Assembly: GCA_014898425.1 (NCBI GenBank)
Contig: RCSZ01000008.1
Location: 569,501-633,500 of the forward strand
Source: Botryotinia globosa
Taxonomy: Eukaryota; Ascomycota; Leotiomycetes; Helotiales; Sclerotiniaceae
Direction: 5' to 3'
Length of the DNA stretch: 64,000 nucleotides
The position numbers and the translations under genes are program-made. Below, piece after piece: positions 46,695 through 58,782 of the stretch. The first letter of the stretch is position 1, and every line of letters begins with the position of its first letter. Below the pieces are notes generated by a model. The model did not search any database. It had not been told where the DNA came from and worked only from the letters and a program-made list of their open reading frames with translations.

Positions 46695-49165
46695 TCATAC
46701 CCGGTAAGCTCGGAGTTTTCTATATCTAATCAATCGCCGTTTCTGGGGCGGCGCATATGATGGACTTTCTCCTACTTGACCCTCTTCTCGTTGTCTTTTC
46801 AACTCCTCTTCTCGTTGTCTTTTCAACTCCTCTTCTCGTTGTTTTCTCAATTCCTCTTCTCGTCTTTTCAACTCATCTTCCTGTTGTCTTCTCAACTCAT
46901 CTTCCTGTTGTCTTCTCAAACGCTCCTTTTGTTGCTCCTTGGCCTGTTGCTCCTCAGCCTGCTGCTTTTTGGCTAATTCCTTTGCGGCTTGCTGCACTCG
47001 AGCTTCCTGTTCTATCGCTTGCTGTAATCTGGCTCGCTGCTCTGTGGCTTCCTGCTCTCTGGCTTCCTGCTCTCTGACAAACTGAGCTTTGCCTATCCGC
47101 CCTATGGCTAAGTGCTTTTGGGCTAATTGTTCTTTGGTTAAGTGCTCTTTGGCTTGCTGCTCTATGGCTCGCCGAACTCTAGCTAAGTGCTCTATTGCTT
47201 GCTGCACCATGGCTTGCTGCTTTGCGGCCTCCTGCTTTCTAGCTTCCTGCTTTCTGGCCTCCTCCTCTCTGGCTAATTGCTCTTTGGTTTTCTTTTCTCC
47301 GGAGTCTGGAGTATCAGGTGGGTGCGGGGGTCGAATTTCCACTTGTTCTCCTCCAGGAGGTGCATTGACTATCTCATCGCCGCCATCATCATCATCACTA
47401 TCATCACTATCATCACTATCATCATCATCATTGTTATCAGTCTCTGAAATCTCACTGAGGGCTTCTCCCCCTTCAACCCGTTCAATGATACCTTCCTCAA
47501 ATGTTACCTGTAACTCCGGTCGTGCCCAGTTCTGCAAACGTCTATACGTCAAACGTATCGTTTCTTCGGCTATTGGTCTTATATGGTCTAAGATTTGAGC
47601 TGCAGTCCATCTCTTTTCTACGTCCATTTCTCTTGGCTTTTCAAGCTCGTTAGCCAAACTTTTAGAAAGATGTGGATCGCATAACTCCCAATTCGGCTTC
47701 TCCTTTATATCTGCCTTTCCGTCTACTTCAGGTCTCTTTGGTCGTCTACCTGAGTGTGACAAAATGTACAATAACATCCCGACACACCAAACGTCATATT
47801 TGGCACTTAAGTAAGGTTCCTCGGGTGCCTTGCAGACCAGGTTTCCCGTGTCATGCCAGCGTTGCTCTCCATATGGCACATAGGTGGCTTCTCCGAAATC
47901 CCCAATTTTTACAATTGGATATGTGTTTGGTTTCCCAGAGTTCTTCAAAAATATGTTGTCCAATTTGATATCAAGGCAAATGACTTGATTGCGTGAGTGG
48001 AACTCTTGTTTCTTATTCAATTCGTGGTCACCATGAAGGAAACTAAGAGCTTCCATTGTCTGCATATAGACATGCCAAATGAACGCTTCTGGTATTGCTG
48101 CATGCTTGTATATTCTTGGCATATTTTCTGCTTTGTGAGCCCATACAGAACCTTCGGGCTCTCCTGTGCCCCAACGTGGTCTATCATAGTACTGCGTCAC
48201 AATATTTTCCAGATTTCCCCAATCACAATACTCAAAGATATGGCAATGGCCGTTATCTTCTGGCTGTTCTAGGTCGAAAAAAGCTTCCAAGTTGCAGATA
48301 TAAGGATGACTAGAACGTATGTACTGCAAATAACATTTAGTTTCATTGAATCGTTTAGTCAATAAATGTCGTTCTTTCATTGCTTTCGCGGATTTCTTCG
48401 AAGCCTCGGAAGAAGGTGTGACGGGAGGAGTTTTGGCTCCCCTCCACGCTGGGGGTGTCATCATTGGCTCATCGTCATTTTCTCTAATAAGCCTGCAGGA
48501 TTTGAGAGTCAGTAATGCTTGTGAACAGTAGGCTTTGGAGGGAAAATGAGGTGTTCGTGTTGTAGAGGTAATGGCACTAGAAGGGGTGTAGAAGATGAAA
48601 TATAAATGTGCTACTTGGAATCGAAGAATAAAAGGAGAAAATGAAACCAAAGGGATTAGTGATTGCATCAAGCTTACTGAGTCTTCATTGCATATTGAAC
48701 CTTAGTCTCAATATTCTCGATAAGGTATACTGCTCCAAAACCGCCCTCACCGATCTTGCCTATAATTCTGATATTTTTGTTTGTGAACCCTGCGTTTGGC
48801 TTTCGCCATTTATTATGACGAAGAGGTGAAGTTGTTTGATGTATAGCACGTATAATTTCCACGGCGGCCTCGGTATATTCATGAGTTAAGCTTCTCTCCG
48901 CTCTTGCCTCTCGTCTTTCCTTAGCTTCAGCACTTTCTGCCTTCATTTCCGCTTCTGCTATAGCCTCCGCCCTCTTTTCTTCCTCTATTGCTTTTTCAAA
49001 TTCATCTATAATGTTGGTTCCCTCAGCATCTACATCAGTTTTTATCTGAACAAAAATGTCCCGTATTTTTTGTACAACTGACTCATCAGTAATATCTTGG
49101 CCTCTGATTATCTCCAAGATCTTTTCAGTATAATCGAATTTATTCTTCGGGTGTGGCGCTTGCAT
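46695..49165 (-). CDS. Non-RD protein kinase with long C-terminal coiled coil
   Basis: Exons 49165-48678 and 48492-46695 join in frame to 761 residues. Residues 1-125 are helical and charged. The kinase domain begins with the Gly-rich loop GEGGFGAVYLIE (about 139-150) and the ATP lysine in YAMK (161). The catalytic loop is CLDIKLDNIF (335-344): Asp337, Lys339 and Asn342 are present but HRD is replaced by CLD, making it non-RD. DFG (361-363) and APE (385-387) are intact, so activity is plausible. After an acidic linker (DDDDSDDSDDSDDDD) comes a roughly 180-residue Q/E/A/K/R-rich coiled coil ending KRQREEEL repeats. The 3' end is uncertain: a GTATGA donor at 46700 and an acceptor before 46612 would swap the last codon for a 78-residue exon ending at 46376. 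Substrate unknown; neighbours include a HET relic. Confidence 0.8.
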
Positions 49166-49929
49166 TTTGTACGATAGTTTGTTCTCTGTAGCATATGTGT
49201 GAGGGTTGAAAGGACCAGAGCGAGTCTCTAAATAGTCTTTGAAATAATTGTAAATTCGGTGCACAAAATGGAACACACAATATTTGTTTTGAATTCATTC
49301 ACTGCGAAATACCTAATTTGCAGGTAGAAAGTTCGAGGAAACCACTTTCGGATTTCGATTTATTGTCAGAACTTTGATTAAATTTAGCAAGATGACACAA
49401 AAACCAACCTAGAATGTAGTAGATATTTAAGAAGTCGAACAAAGCCACAAAGGAAGATCTATAGCCTTCGCGCAAAGTCTTTAAGGATCAGCTTCATTGT
49501 GCTCTTGTATGGTCTTTGTTTTCCAGAAACAATCGATGCTCATGGCATAGTGTTGATGTTAAGGGTTAATGTCCTTGTCAGTTTGGCAATTGCGTAAGAA
49601 TTTTCAATTGGTAAAAATATTCAATTCCTAAGCCAGAGAACCAAGGTAAGGCCAGCATTTAGAAATTCGTAATTGCAATACCAGTGAACAATTTGTAGGT
49701 CTGGATGAGAAGTGTTGCCTAATTGTTTTCCATTAACTTTGACAATCCTAATTCTGTTGTTTATCAATGATTGGGAGAACCAACCTAATGGCTAGGATTA
49801 AGAGCTGCGGGCGAAGAGAGATGTATTCTTAGTAGCCAGCGTGTCAGCACCAGAAGCATGAGCGTCAAGAGTACCGAGATATCCCGCTGGCTTCCTCAAT
49901 TTTTAAAGTCAGTGTTCATAGATTGGTTA

Positions 49930-50827
49930 GGAATCTGCTTCATTCTGGCCAATTTCATCATGAACAATGCAATTGCATCAGCAAATGCCGTCCATTTCAT
50001 CTCTTGATCTGCATACCGAATCGACGCATTCTTTGCGAGAGAAAGTTCTTATATCACCCATCTCCTTGTAAACCAATCATTCTTGATAATAAGCATCCAA
50101 TTTTCTCAGTTCTCTTTCCTGTCAACCAATCCAGTATCCCGAGATCTAGAATACTTCTCAATAAATTGAATGTAAGCTTCGGACCATCCGTCGCGCCCTG
50201 CTCATTATTTGTTCCCAACCAAACACAAACTTTCTTAGCAAATGTGTAGACTTCGTGCATTCTCGCAACCTGCGTGGCCTTTTCCTTATAATTGGCTTGG
50301 TTTACGCACATAGCATCACACCATAGTTGCAATTCATCATACTCCGATCCTGATTGCAAGAGAGCTTCTCTAAGATTCTTTTGAATAAACCTCGTGCTGA
50401 AAGGCCATACAGCGTCCCAATCTTCCCCAAATTCCTCGTTGCTGTATATATAAATTTCATGTACCGCATGGTCATCTCCCCAATGGTGAGACAAAGCCGT
50501 GTACTCGAGCTTAATAGATTTCGACTTAGAATTTCCGTCACTGTCTGCTAGGGCACTGGTCAATAAGACGCAATATATTGGAGAATTTCTTCTACCCGGT
50601 AGGATTTGTAAAACTCGAATGTCCTCTTGTAGTTGATATTATTTGTATCTGTAATATCCCACCTTTTGCGGTACCATGGAATGTACAACATTTTGTAGGC
50701 GATCTCGAAGATTGTTTACGCGAATCACTGGCTCCTGAAAAGTGTTGTATCGACTTTGATGTTGTACTTGCTCGGGCGTTCCTGCTCTACTTTTTGGATC
50801 GGAGTTCGGTATAATGACTGTTCTCAA
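49930..50827 (-). pseudogene. HET-domain (heterokaryon incompatibility) gene remnant
   Basis: One frame from about 50827 to 50054 encodes a typical HET domain: EDIRVLQILPG, then LEYTALSHHWGD, FIQKNLREALL, LWCDAMCVNQAN and VARMHEVYTFAKKVCVWLG. An in-frame TAA at 50639-50641 precedes EDIRVL. After GCLLSRMIG the frame changes and the conserved RRWVI-QEL motif is read with TAA (50049-50051) in place of the glutamine codon, followed by SLAKN and FADAIALFMMKLARM to about 49930. Thus there are two stops and at least one frameshift. HET-domain proteins trigger cell death when incompatible hyphae fuse; this copy is dead. Further decayed C-terminal sequence may extend left of 49930. Both stops fit C-to-T at CpA. 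Confidence 0.8.
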
Positions 50828-53500
50828 ATTGTCACAAGTTCGTTCGTAGGATCAAGATCTCACACTCAATGCTGTTTCTAAGGTTTTTGAGTCAAGCAAT
50901 CGAATTTTCGAGGCTCTGCGTTTGTAACCCTAAATCACGGAACGCTGATTGTGGCCCGCGACGCTCTGTATGATCCAGGGTTGCAACAATATCAGCAATG
51001 TAACCATCATGATTGTCAGCCAAAGAACTGGAAATTTGATAGCCACTCGTTCAAGCCATTATTTCATAGCATTTCGCTCGAATGAAAGGGATCTTTCTCC
51101 TGGCTGTGTTAGATCTTCGTTCCTGTAACACGGAATTTTTACCATTCTTTTCTTTTCTGATTTGTTGATAGGGAACAAAATGTTCTATTGCACCACTTGC
51201 AATGCTATTCGCAGTGAAATAATTGTGAAATAACAAGTGACTAGATTTTTTTTGAACATTCTCCGTTTTCAATAGGTTTCGAGAAGAGTAATCTTCTTCC
51301 CCTCAAAGCAGATATCAAACTTCTATTTCAAATAATGACAAGTCGTTGATTGTTCCTAATCGCATAACCGCGACGATCAGTCCTGGAAGTTGCAATTGTC
51401 AAGAGATAGTATAGATTCTCAGCCTCATGATTTCGACAAATTATCCCGCTTGATATTTATTGTTATAATAGCATATCAGGCGCATCACAGTCGACACAAT
51501 TAAGGTTCTCTGAACAATCGTAGCAGGTTTGAGAACTGCAGCTTTCATTATCATTATGTAGTTTCCGTGCAACTCTGATGAGTATAGCCGCCACGAAAAT
51601 TGGCCTCATTCTGAATGTGCCATTCCTCCAGTGCATGGAACTTTCGAAGCAGATTCTGGATTATCTGCAATTGACCGATTGAATACAGAAGCAGATACAG
51701 ACCCCAATTCTAAGTAAGCAACTCAAACACAACTCAAGCAAAACAGCAAAGAGATAAGATCACAGAGATCTCTATTGAAACGGTTCGATTTGCAACCTAG
51801 TGCGAATGCTTCTGATGTATATCAACCCGAGTGACGACAGCGCATTGAATCGTGGCAGAAATGTACAGACAGTACATCATGTTCTCCGACGTCGAACGCA
51901 ACGTGGGTTCGGCCAATGGTTATTTGAACTTGAATTCATCAACTTCTCTGTCGCACATCTCATCGCTTCGATATTTTCATGGAGTCTATTTGATGCGCTT
52001 TACGAACTTGATGAAGCTGTATGTGAGATTTCGGTGCGACCGTGAAATGGAGAGAGATGACTCTATTCGCATACTTGACCTCCCTAAGAGTCGGGCACAA
52101 GTGGCCACATTTTTTTTGGAAAGTGTTGAAAGACTGTGTGTTAAAATTTATCGCGAATTTTGAAAGTTACGAGAGTCTTAATCGTTTTCTCGAAATACAC
52201 TGATCAGTCGATGAAGTGGAAGAAGTGGTAACAGGATTAGAGGAAGCTTTCTGGATAATCTCAAGAAGGAAGTTTGACTGACTGTAAGGAACTTAAAGGA
52301 AGTTGGAGGAAATTAAAAAGGCAGTTCTCTATCTTCCCGACATCCAGGTGCCCCATTGACCACAATATATCCATATTCTGCTTATCACATCTTTCATCAA
52401 TTTAGTGGAACCAGAGCCCAGCAGTTCAGGGAGCCCCTATGTTGTCTGACAGGTAACAGGTTCGCCCTCGAAATTGTTTTCTTTGTCCATATTCATCCCG
52501 CTCTCATGTATGTCGTGCCGTACTCAGAGAGTGACTCTCTGGCGTATTGAAACCATGTCCTGACTACCATCAAGAAAGACATCTCACCTCCACTCAACAA
52601 AACTTCCCTCATTCCTTTCCCCTTTCGCCTCTTTCGCTATTGGTAACAGCCTCCGGGTGAACAAAACAATTAAGCATATAATCCAGTCCAATCGCGATCT
52701 CCTTTTGGTCACATTACTTAAGGTGACTATATTCGGGAGCCTTTCGTAATCCCTCTCACGAAATGGGTCCGAATTCAAGACGAAATTTTCCTGCCTCTAA
52801 GCCTTAGATCTCGTGTGCGAGTATACGCTTTGTAGGTGAGACTAACTTCCTGATCTTAATCGTTTTTAGAAATGGAAGAGAGACCTCTCTCGCTTGCACT
52901 GCTAGATTGAATGCTTGATCGATATCGCAATACTCATTTGTGACATTTTAAATAGATGTCTGGAAAAAAGATACCATTGATCTAAGCCACCACCAATACC
53001 AGTATAAGTAAAGCTCCGCGACTCCGGCCAAAAATGCATAAGAACATTAAAGGAGACCACAATTAGTCCTATTTCAACTCAGAAAACTCTGAAAACATAG
53101 TGTGAACAGGTAGCCATAGGTAGAAAAACGCTGCAGGCTGGTCATCTATGTGAGGGATGACCGAAGATAGGCCGGAATTAGAAGATCTATTTTGAATCCC
53201 ACTTTAGATGATGAAATTGGACAAAATCCTCGTGCAACACTTCGTTACAAACTGTTGCTGCAAAGCTAGATACGTTCGTTGACGCTCTATGCTTCAGTGG
53301 TAGACGCCTTGTACTACCTCGAGGGCTTTCTCTTCCGTATGAGCATGTATAATGTATCATTTCGCTATAATTAAAGCCCATCCATATAATGAAAGAAGGA
53401 GAGAGTCCTTCATTTATGCGCATCGATGCACAGTCAGGCTTGAGGGGGGTACCAAGGTCTCAGCCACCCAAAGTATTGTGATTCCCAAACGAGTAATGAT
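50828..53500. other. Gene-poor region, no gene recognised
   Basis: About 2.7 kb with only short frames on both strands. A frame at 51800-52045 and its overlapping partner at 51852-52163 lack recognisable motifs. The DNA is of ordinary composition, unlike the AT-rich block, and may be more decayed HET-type or transposon sequence. Confidence 0.4.
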
Positions 53501-53504
53501 CAAA

Positions 53505-54890
53505 ATTCAGACATGCAACAAGACGAGACAACAACAAAAAACAGCCTCAACATCATTCATCAATCTCGCATACACTCGAATAGGAAATGATTGATTTTCA
53601 GAGACGCAACAAAATGACAATGTTACCTCAAATATCGGGCCTAGACCCCCTCAGAATGGGAACACGGAAGGCCCGTGATCCAAATGGGTAATCTCCACAG
53701 CCGATCGATTTCAGAAGATCTGCAACAAACTTCACTCGCAGCCGAGCACAGGCGACCCGTCCCGAAATTGGATTGAATGAGAAGATCAAGCGATTAGACA
53801 TGCAACAAACTCCAAAGGGTGGAGATTTAAGCAGCAATGATTTGATGGCTCTAAGCGAGCTGTGCAGAACAGGAAAAAAATGGTTAGGTTGGATGTACAG
53901 CCAAGGCGTATCTCATGTCAAGAATTCGACGGTTTCGTACTTTTGTAGGCGAGCTGTAGCAGAAAGAGAAAGTTTCCGGGAAAATCAAGCGATGAGATTT
54001 GCAACAAAGGAAAGAGTTACAAGCTGAGGTATGCAATTTGTCTGCATTGGGCGACACGGAGACGATCATGATTTTTTAGATGTGCAACAAAGGACTCGTA
54101 CTCAGTATTTCGGGAAATCTAGTATCGAAATCGTCGGAATCAAATACTGGTTGGCTTTGACCAAAAAAAGGTTGTAAGATTGCAACAAAAATATGCCTCC
54201 GTTCCAAACGATGAATCTCCGAGTGTATCTAGATTGGGAGATTGAAAAAGACGATCCTGAGATTTCAGATGTGCAACAAAAAGTTGTGTAGTATGTTTGT
54301 GCTTCGGAGGAGATCTAAATGAGGAGAGGAATGAGGAACATCAAGCCATCGGGTCGGCAACAAAATGATGTGGTGTGGAAACTCATTTCGGACACTGACC
54401 AAATCCGGCCACGTTCGAAGATGATCAAGATTTTTCAGACTTGCAACAGAAATCCGAGAAAGATCTTCTTCATACTTCACGGTAGGGATTGGAAAAATTG
54501 CAGTGGCGATCAGTGTAAGATGTGCAACAAACATGCCCGCGTTTTAATCTCGGAGCTGGCTGTCGCGAGATTGTAAGAATTTTCTCCTTAAAAGGGAATT
54601 CACGATAGACGATCGTATAATTCAGATACGCAACAAAAGAGAACGCATCGCTCTAGATTACTAAAGACCCTTTATACCAAGAGGTAATACAAACCAGAAA
54701 GAGGAGTGAGTATCGTTGATCTTTCCATAAGATGTGCAACAATGTCCAGTTTGTGACCCTTTCTTCTCTCTGGACTACAGTCTTTCCACTGCCGACCTCC
54801 ATCCCAAGCCTATAGATATTGCACCCCAGAGTTTTACAATCCAAATAGGAAATGAATAATAGCTGATCACTCCATGAGATATGCAACAAT
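53505..54890. repeat. Irregular array of a short motif, core TGCAACAAA, with unrelated spacers
   Basis: The core TGCAACAAA or a one-base variant starts at 53514, 53605, 53721, 53801, 54000, 54083, 54181, 54272, 54356, 54442, 54523, 54629, 54735 and 54882, all in the same orientation. Outliers are at 53233 and 55206, and a degenerate copy (TGTGCAGAACA) lies near 53860. Spacing is mostly 80-107 bp. Upstream of the core many copies share GATC plus GATTTTTCAGAT-like sequence, so the conserved unit is about 25-30 bp, for example ending TTTCAGATGTGCAACAAA. The spacers do not resemble one another by eye. In one frame the core reads D-(V/M/L)-Q-Q-(K/R/T), but stops interrupt between copies. Not a CRISPR: the genome is eukaryotic, the repeats are degenerate, and no cas gene is near. 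Confidence 0.7.
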
Positions 54891-56447
54891 AGAATTTTCC
54901 TGCTCGCCTGGCTTGAAATTTGTCCAAAATGGGAGTTTTCAATTAAAAGCGTGGTTCCAATGATCTGCCAATGTGGCCTGATTTCTTGGACGAATGGGGA
55001 ATACGAATTTCATGATTTAGACGAGTCTAGATGTTTCGCTAGCTCCTGCTTATTTTGTGTACGAGGCGTCTGATCCCTTCTTTCGGATTCGTTTAAAAGT
55101 GGCTTGGTACTGCACGTTCCTCTACCGTCGGGTTAACACCAATCAAATGCTGTTATTCTTGATAGAAAGCTGGTTTTCTAGTTCAAATAGCAGTTCTTGT
55201 CGATATGCAACAAATGCCATGCCCACCACCAAGAATGTCGAAATTCCATGCTTTAGGTCATTTGGAAGCTTTCATTTTTCTAGTGCACGTGGTCAGTTGT
55301 TTGTTTTGGGCGCTTTTAACGAATGTCCGGGATAGCCCGTGGCCCACGGGCTGTAGCTCGTTTGAAGCTAATGAATTCATATTCAAAATATTTGGAATTT
55401 GAAAGTATAAAATCTAGGTTCAATCAATTCGAAATGTCGAGTTGTTGATCACAACTTCCCTTTATTTCCTCCCCTCCTTCATTGTGCGTCGCGTGTACTG
55501 ATCATTTGCCTCTTTATAACACCCGTGTTTGCCGAAGGATGTGCAGTTTTACGGAGTACAAAAAGAAAATTGATTGATCGGCGGAGACCCCGCCAAAGGA
55601 TGGGCAACTTTCGGATACTCGGATTTGAAGCATAACCCTTTGGACGTCACAACATCCATCCAATTAGATATTATATATTAGAGATCAAACCCTTCAGCAA
55701 GGATGATTTAGATGTAGTATTTATTCAGCCAGTTAGAGTGGATTAGATGTCAAAGTTAGCATACGATCCTGTTTAGCTACAGTGTCGGAATAGGACAGCT
55801 AAACGACTAACGATGATGGGATGAGATCAAATTGTCCTCGTTCAACGACGAGTTCGTCCTATCATTTAGAGCGTTTTCATTCGTAGAATTGATATTGAAA
55901 TTTTCATTTTCTAGTAATGATATACCTTTCGCAAGTATTTATCAATCTCTCAAGTTCGATGTCATACTTCAGATCAACTTCCTTCATCTTTCGGATGATA
56001 TCATCGAAAGGTTTCCTTTTATAACCTCATGAAATAGAAACGTGAAATATTTGATAATCACGTCGTACCAGAATCATGGCTTTGTGGCCTACAATCAAAG
56101 GATGATCGGCGAACACATGTATCCTGTTGTCGCGTCAAATGGCGTTCATGTCGTACCGACTAGAATCTTGTGTTGCGACTAGAAAAAGGTAATGGGAGTG
56201 TACAAATCCAACATGATCTCTCTTGCGATTTCGCGCGGACGTTCTTGAATCTCCAGCTCACGCTGATAATGATTATAAATCATCAATAGCCATGATAGTG
56301 AATAAGGCCAACCCATGACCTGATGTGAAGTGTCAGAGATTAGCCTATCGACTATGTTCATTGCAATCCGCATACCTATAATATATAACCTCGTATATTC
56401 CTGAAATCGAATAAAAGTAATGGCATCGCAGATGCACATTTATACCT
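54891..56447. other. Gene-poor region, nothing recognised
   Basis: About 1.5 kb. It includes one further TGCAACAAA copy at 55206. A minus-strand frame at 56179-56439 directly follows the next gene's stop but shows no recognisable motif. Confidence 0.4.
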
Positions 56448-57400
56448 TCAGCGTGGCTTTGGTTTTCGAATTACAACCTTTGTCCCTTCTAATTGCCATC
56501 CCACGCTATACGCTTCAGTCAAGACGCTCCAACTAGAATCGGTAAGTTGCTCCAGGGAATCTAATTCGATGCTGAGGTACGTTTTCCCAATCGATTTTAA
56601 AGCATGTAGCTTCATCTCCTGCCCCGCGAATTCCATGATCTTTGCCTTATAACCATCAACCTCTCTCTTTACTTTCCAGAATAGAAAGTAATTATCGTGA
56701 GCAATCGCTTTCAAAACTTCGTCGACTTTAGGGTCTCGCAACCCGAGTGCGAGTCTGATGGAATATGCCTTTGCCAGATCCGATTGCCTACAGGCCAAAT
56801 CTAGAACTTGGTATGCTGCGAATTCTTGGAGTTCGGTGCTTGAGAGTGGATGTTTTGGGTGCATTACTTGAAGTAAATGGCGCATTGCTGGATGATACGA
56901 TTCCCAATGTTTCAGCAATATTGACAAGCGTATGCAAAATATATATGCTTGGATGGAGAAATCATCTATTCTTTTCGATGCCACGATTCCCTCTCGAAGT
57001 TTTCTCATTCCCATTGTTATAGCGTCGAGTTCGTTTGCATCAGGCTTGCCATCGATTAGGTCTGCGGGGTTTGGCACTGTTTGTGTTGTTGGAGCAGCAT
57101 CGCGATTCGCATTATCTTGTGCAATACTCAGACGTGCAAGTTTCCGGTTCAATTCGTCTCCTCTGCGAGCATCGGCTGCGAATATCAGGTATCGTTCGAC
57201 TATCTTGTTGTAGAAACGTTCCTGGGTTTTATAGTCAAGGAGCCTGGCGGGGCAGTAAGTAAATAGAGGCGGAAGATAAGATTGGCTCCAAGGACGTACT
57301 GATTATCTCCCTTGGATCTTAAGCCCATCTCCTCGAAGATATCCTGCTTGACGGGCTTTAGCCGACTCCATGATGAGTTACGTCCACCTTTGGTCGACAT
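56448..57400 (-). CDS. Conserved fungal protein, possibly CSN8/PSMD8/eIF3K-like (PCI type)
   Basis: Exons 57400-57300 and 57243-56448 join in frame to 298 residues; the 56-nt intron runs GTACGT...GCCAG. The protein opens MSTKGGRNSSWSRLKPVKQD, then an all-helical body: LLDYKTQERFYNKIVERYLI, LREGIVASKRIDDFSIQAYI, AMRHLLQVMHPKHPLSSTEL, then VLDLACRQSDLAKAYSIRLA. The C-terminal part (DNYFLFWKVKREVDGYKAKI, ALKSIGKTYLSIELDSLEQL) looks like a winged-helix ending such as in PCI proteins of the COP9, proteasome-lid or eIF3 lineages. That assignment is by overall pattern only. It has no transmembrane segment. It is divergent from the AdipoR-like gene with 339 bp between starts. The gene structure is solid, the family call is tentative. 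Confidence 0.75.
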
Positions 57401-57739
57401 CGAGAAAGAGAACAAATATCGACAACGATGCTTGTTTGATGTAATGTCTCTATTTCATATGCATGAGTGAGAATGAACACTCTAGAACTTAGCTTCAATA
57501 CCCCTCGTCATCAATTGCTGCTTTAAGAAGGAACTCCCAACATTATTTTTGATGAATCTGATAAGAATTTCAGTACCTGGGTAATTATCATCCCAGCTTT
57601 ATTATTATCCATAAAGTGATGGATTTATTATGTCAAATCGGTCGTTTACTGCTTCAGTTGTGATTTTACTTGTCACGATTGACTTCATTTCATTTCAAGA
57701 CAATCAATCGTAAGCACAAGCTCACTCACTGGTATTAAG

Positions 57740-58782
57740 ATGTCGACCCGTCAACGAAGACCATCGACGACGACATCGACCACAGAACTTCTTTTCGAAA
57801 CAGCCAAAAATATTGAAAGGAGAGTCGAAAATTCTCTAACAGTACTTTGGGATGATCTTCCCTCGTGGCAACAAGACAATCATTACATTAGATCTGGTTA
57901 TCGACCTGCAACATCATCTTTCCAAAAGTCCTTTGCATCCCTGGGTTACATTCACAATGAATCAGTCAACATCTATTCGCACTTGATTGGAGCCGTAGCA
58001 TTCACACTTTCGGGATTTCTCTTATATGCAATCATCAAGCCTAGATATGCATCCGCTGAAATCGCTGATGTTCTAGCATTTAGTTGCTTTTTTGCAGGAG
58101 CTGCATTATGCCTTGGGATGTCGGGGACTTACCATACTATCTCTAATCATTCTCCCACTGTTGCTAAGTTTGGCAATAAGTTAGATTACTTGGGGATCGT
58201 TTCTCTAATTACTGGGAGTGTTATCCCTGGGATCTATTATGGTTTGTATTGTCATCCACATCTATTCGAATTTTACTCCACAATTGTAAGTCGTTTTCAC
58301 AGAATGCGTTCGATTTTCACTTGGCTCATGATACATTCAGACGGGTGTCCTTGGAGGCATTTGTGCAGTTGTAGTCATGCTTGAAAGGTTCAGAACCCCT
58401 GCTTGGAGACCTTATCGAGCAGGTATCTTTGTGGCTCTGGCGCTTTGCGGGGCCGTCATTCCAATATTGAATGGGATACAACTTTATGGATTCCATGCAA
58501 TGCGTGAACGAGCGGGCTTGACATGGTTACTACTAGAAGGATTTTTCTACATTCTTGGTGCTTCATTATACGCGGTAAGTATTCCAAGGGTGTTTGAGGG
58601 AATGGTTTTCTGATAGCAACTAGGCTCGATGGCCTGAACGGACCTCGCCAGGTTCTTACGATATTTGGGGAAGCTCTCATCAAATATTTCATATGCTCGT
58701 CCTTGCGGCAGCTGCTTCACATTTGTACGGCTTGACTATAGGGTTCGATTATTATCACAGCGGTCTCGGATTGAAATGCTGA
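57740..58782 (+). CDS. AdipoR/hemolysin III (IZH) family seven-transmembrane receptor
   Basis: Exons 57740-58285, 58341-58574 and 58624-58782 join in frame to 312 residues. The soluble N-terminus (about 70 residues) includes WDDLPSWQQDNHYIRSGYRP, the family opening. Signature motifs are SLGYIHNESVNIYSHLIGA before TM1, CLGMSGTYHTISNH (first zinc-ligand histidine), KLDYLGIVSLITGSVIPGIY, and the C-terminal SSHQIFHMLVLAAAASHLYG with the HxxxH zinc ligands. Seven hydrophobic segments can be counted. Fungal members (yeast Izh1-4) are linked to membrane sterol and zinc homeostasis; in plant pathogens they are sometimes called PAQR receptors. Introns have canonical GTAAG donors. All expected zinc-binding residues are present, so the protein should be functional. 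Confidence 0.93.

Noticed and set aside
46757..47598. Plus-strand ORFs opposite the kinase tail (for example 106 and 169 aa)
   Set aside because: Antisense shadows of the coiled-coil coding repeat; low-complexity L/F/V and C/S/A composition.
53505..54890. CRISPR array
   Set aside because: Repeats are short and degenerate, spacing varies from 80 to 199 bp, the host is eukaryotic and there are no cas-like genes.
56179..56439. Minus-strand 86-aa ORF downstream of the PCI-like gene as an extra exon or gene
   Set aside because: The preceding gene has a clean stop at 56448 and this frame shows no motif or splice link.
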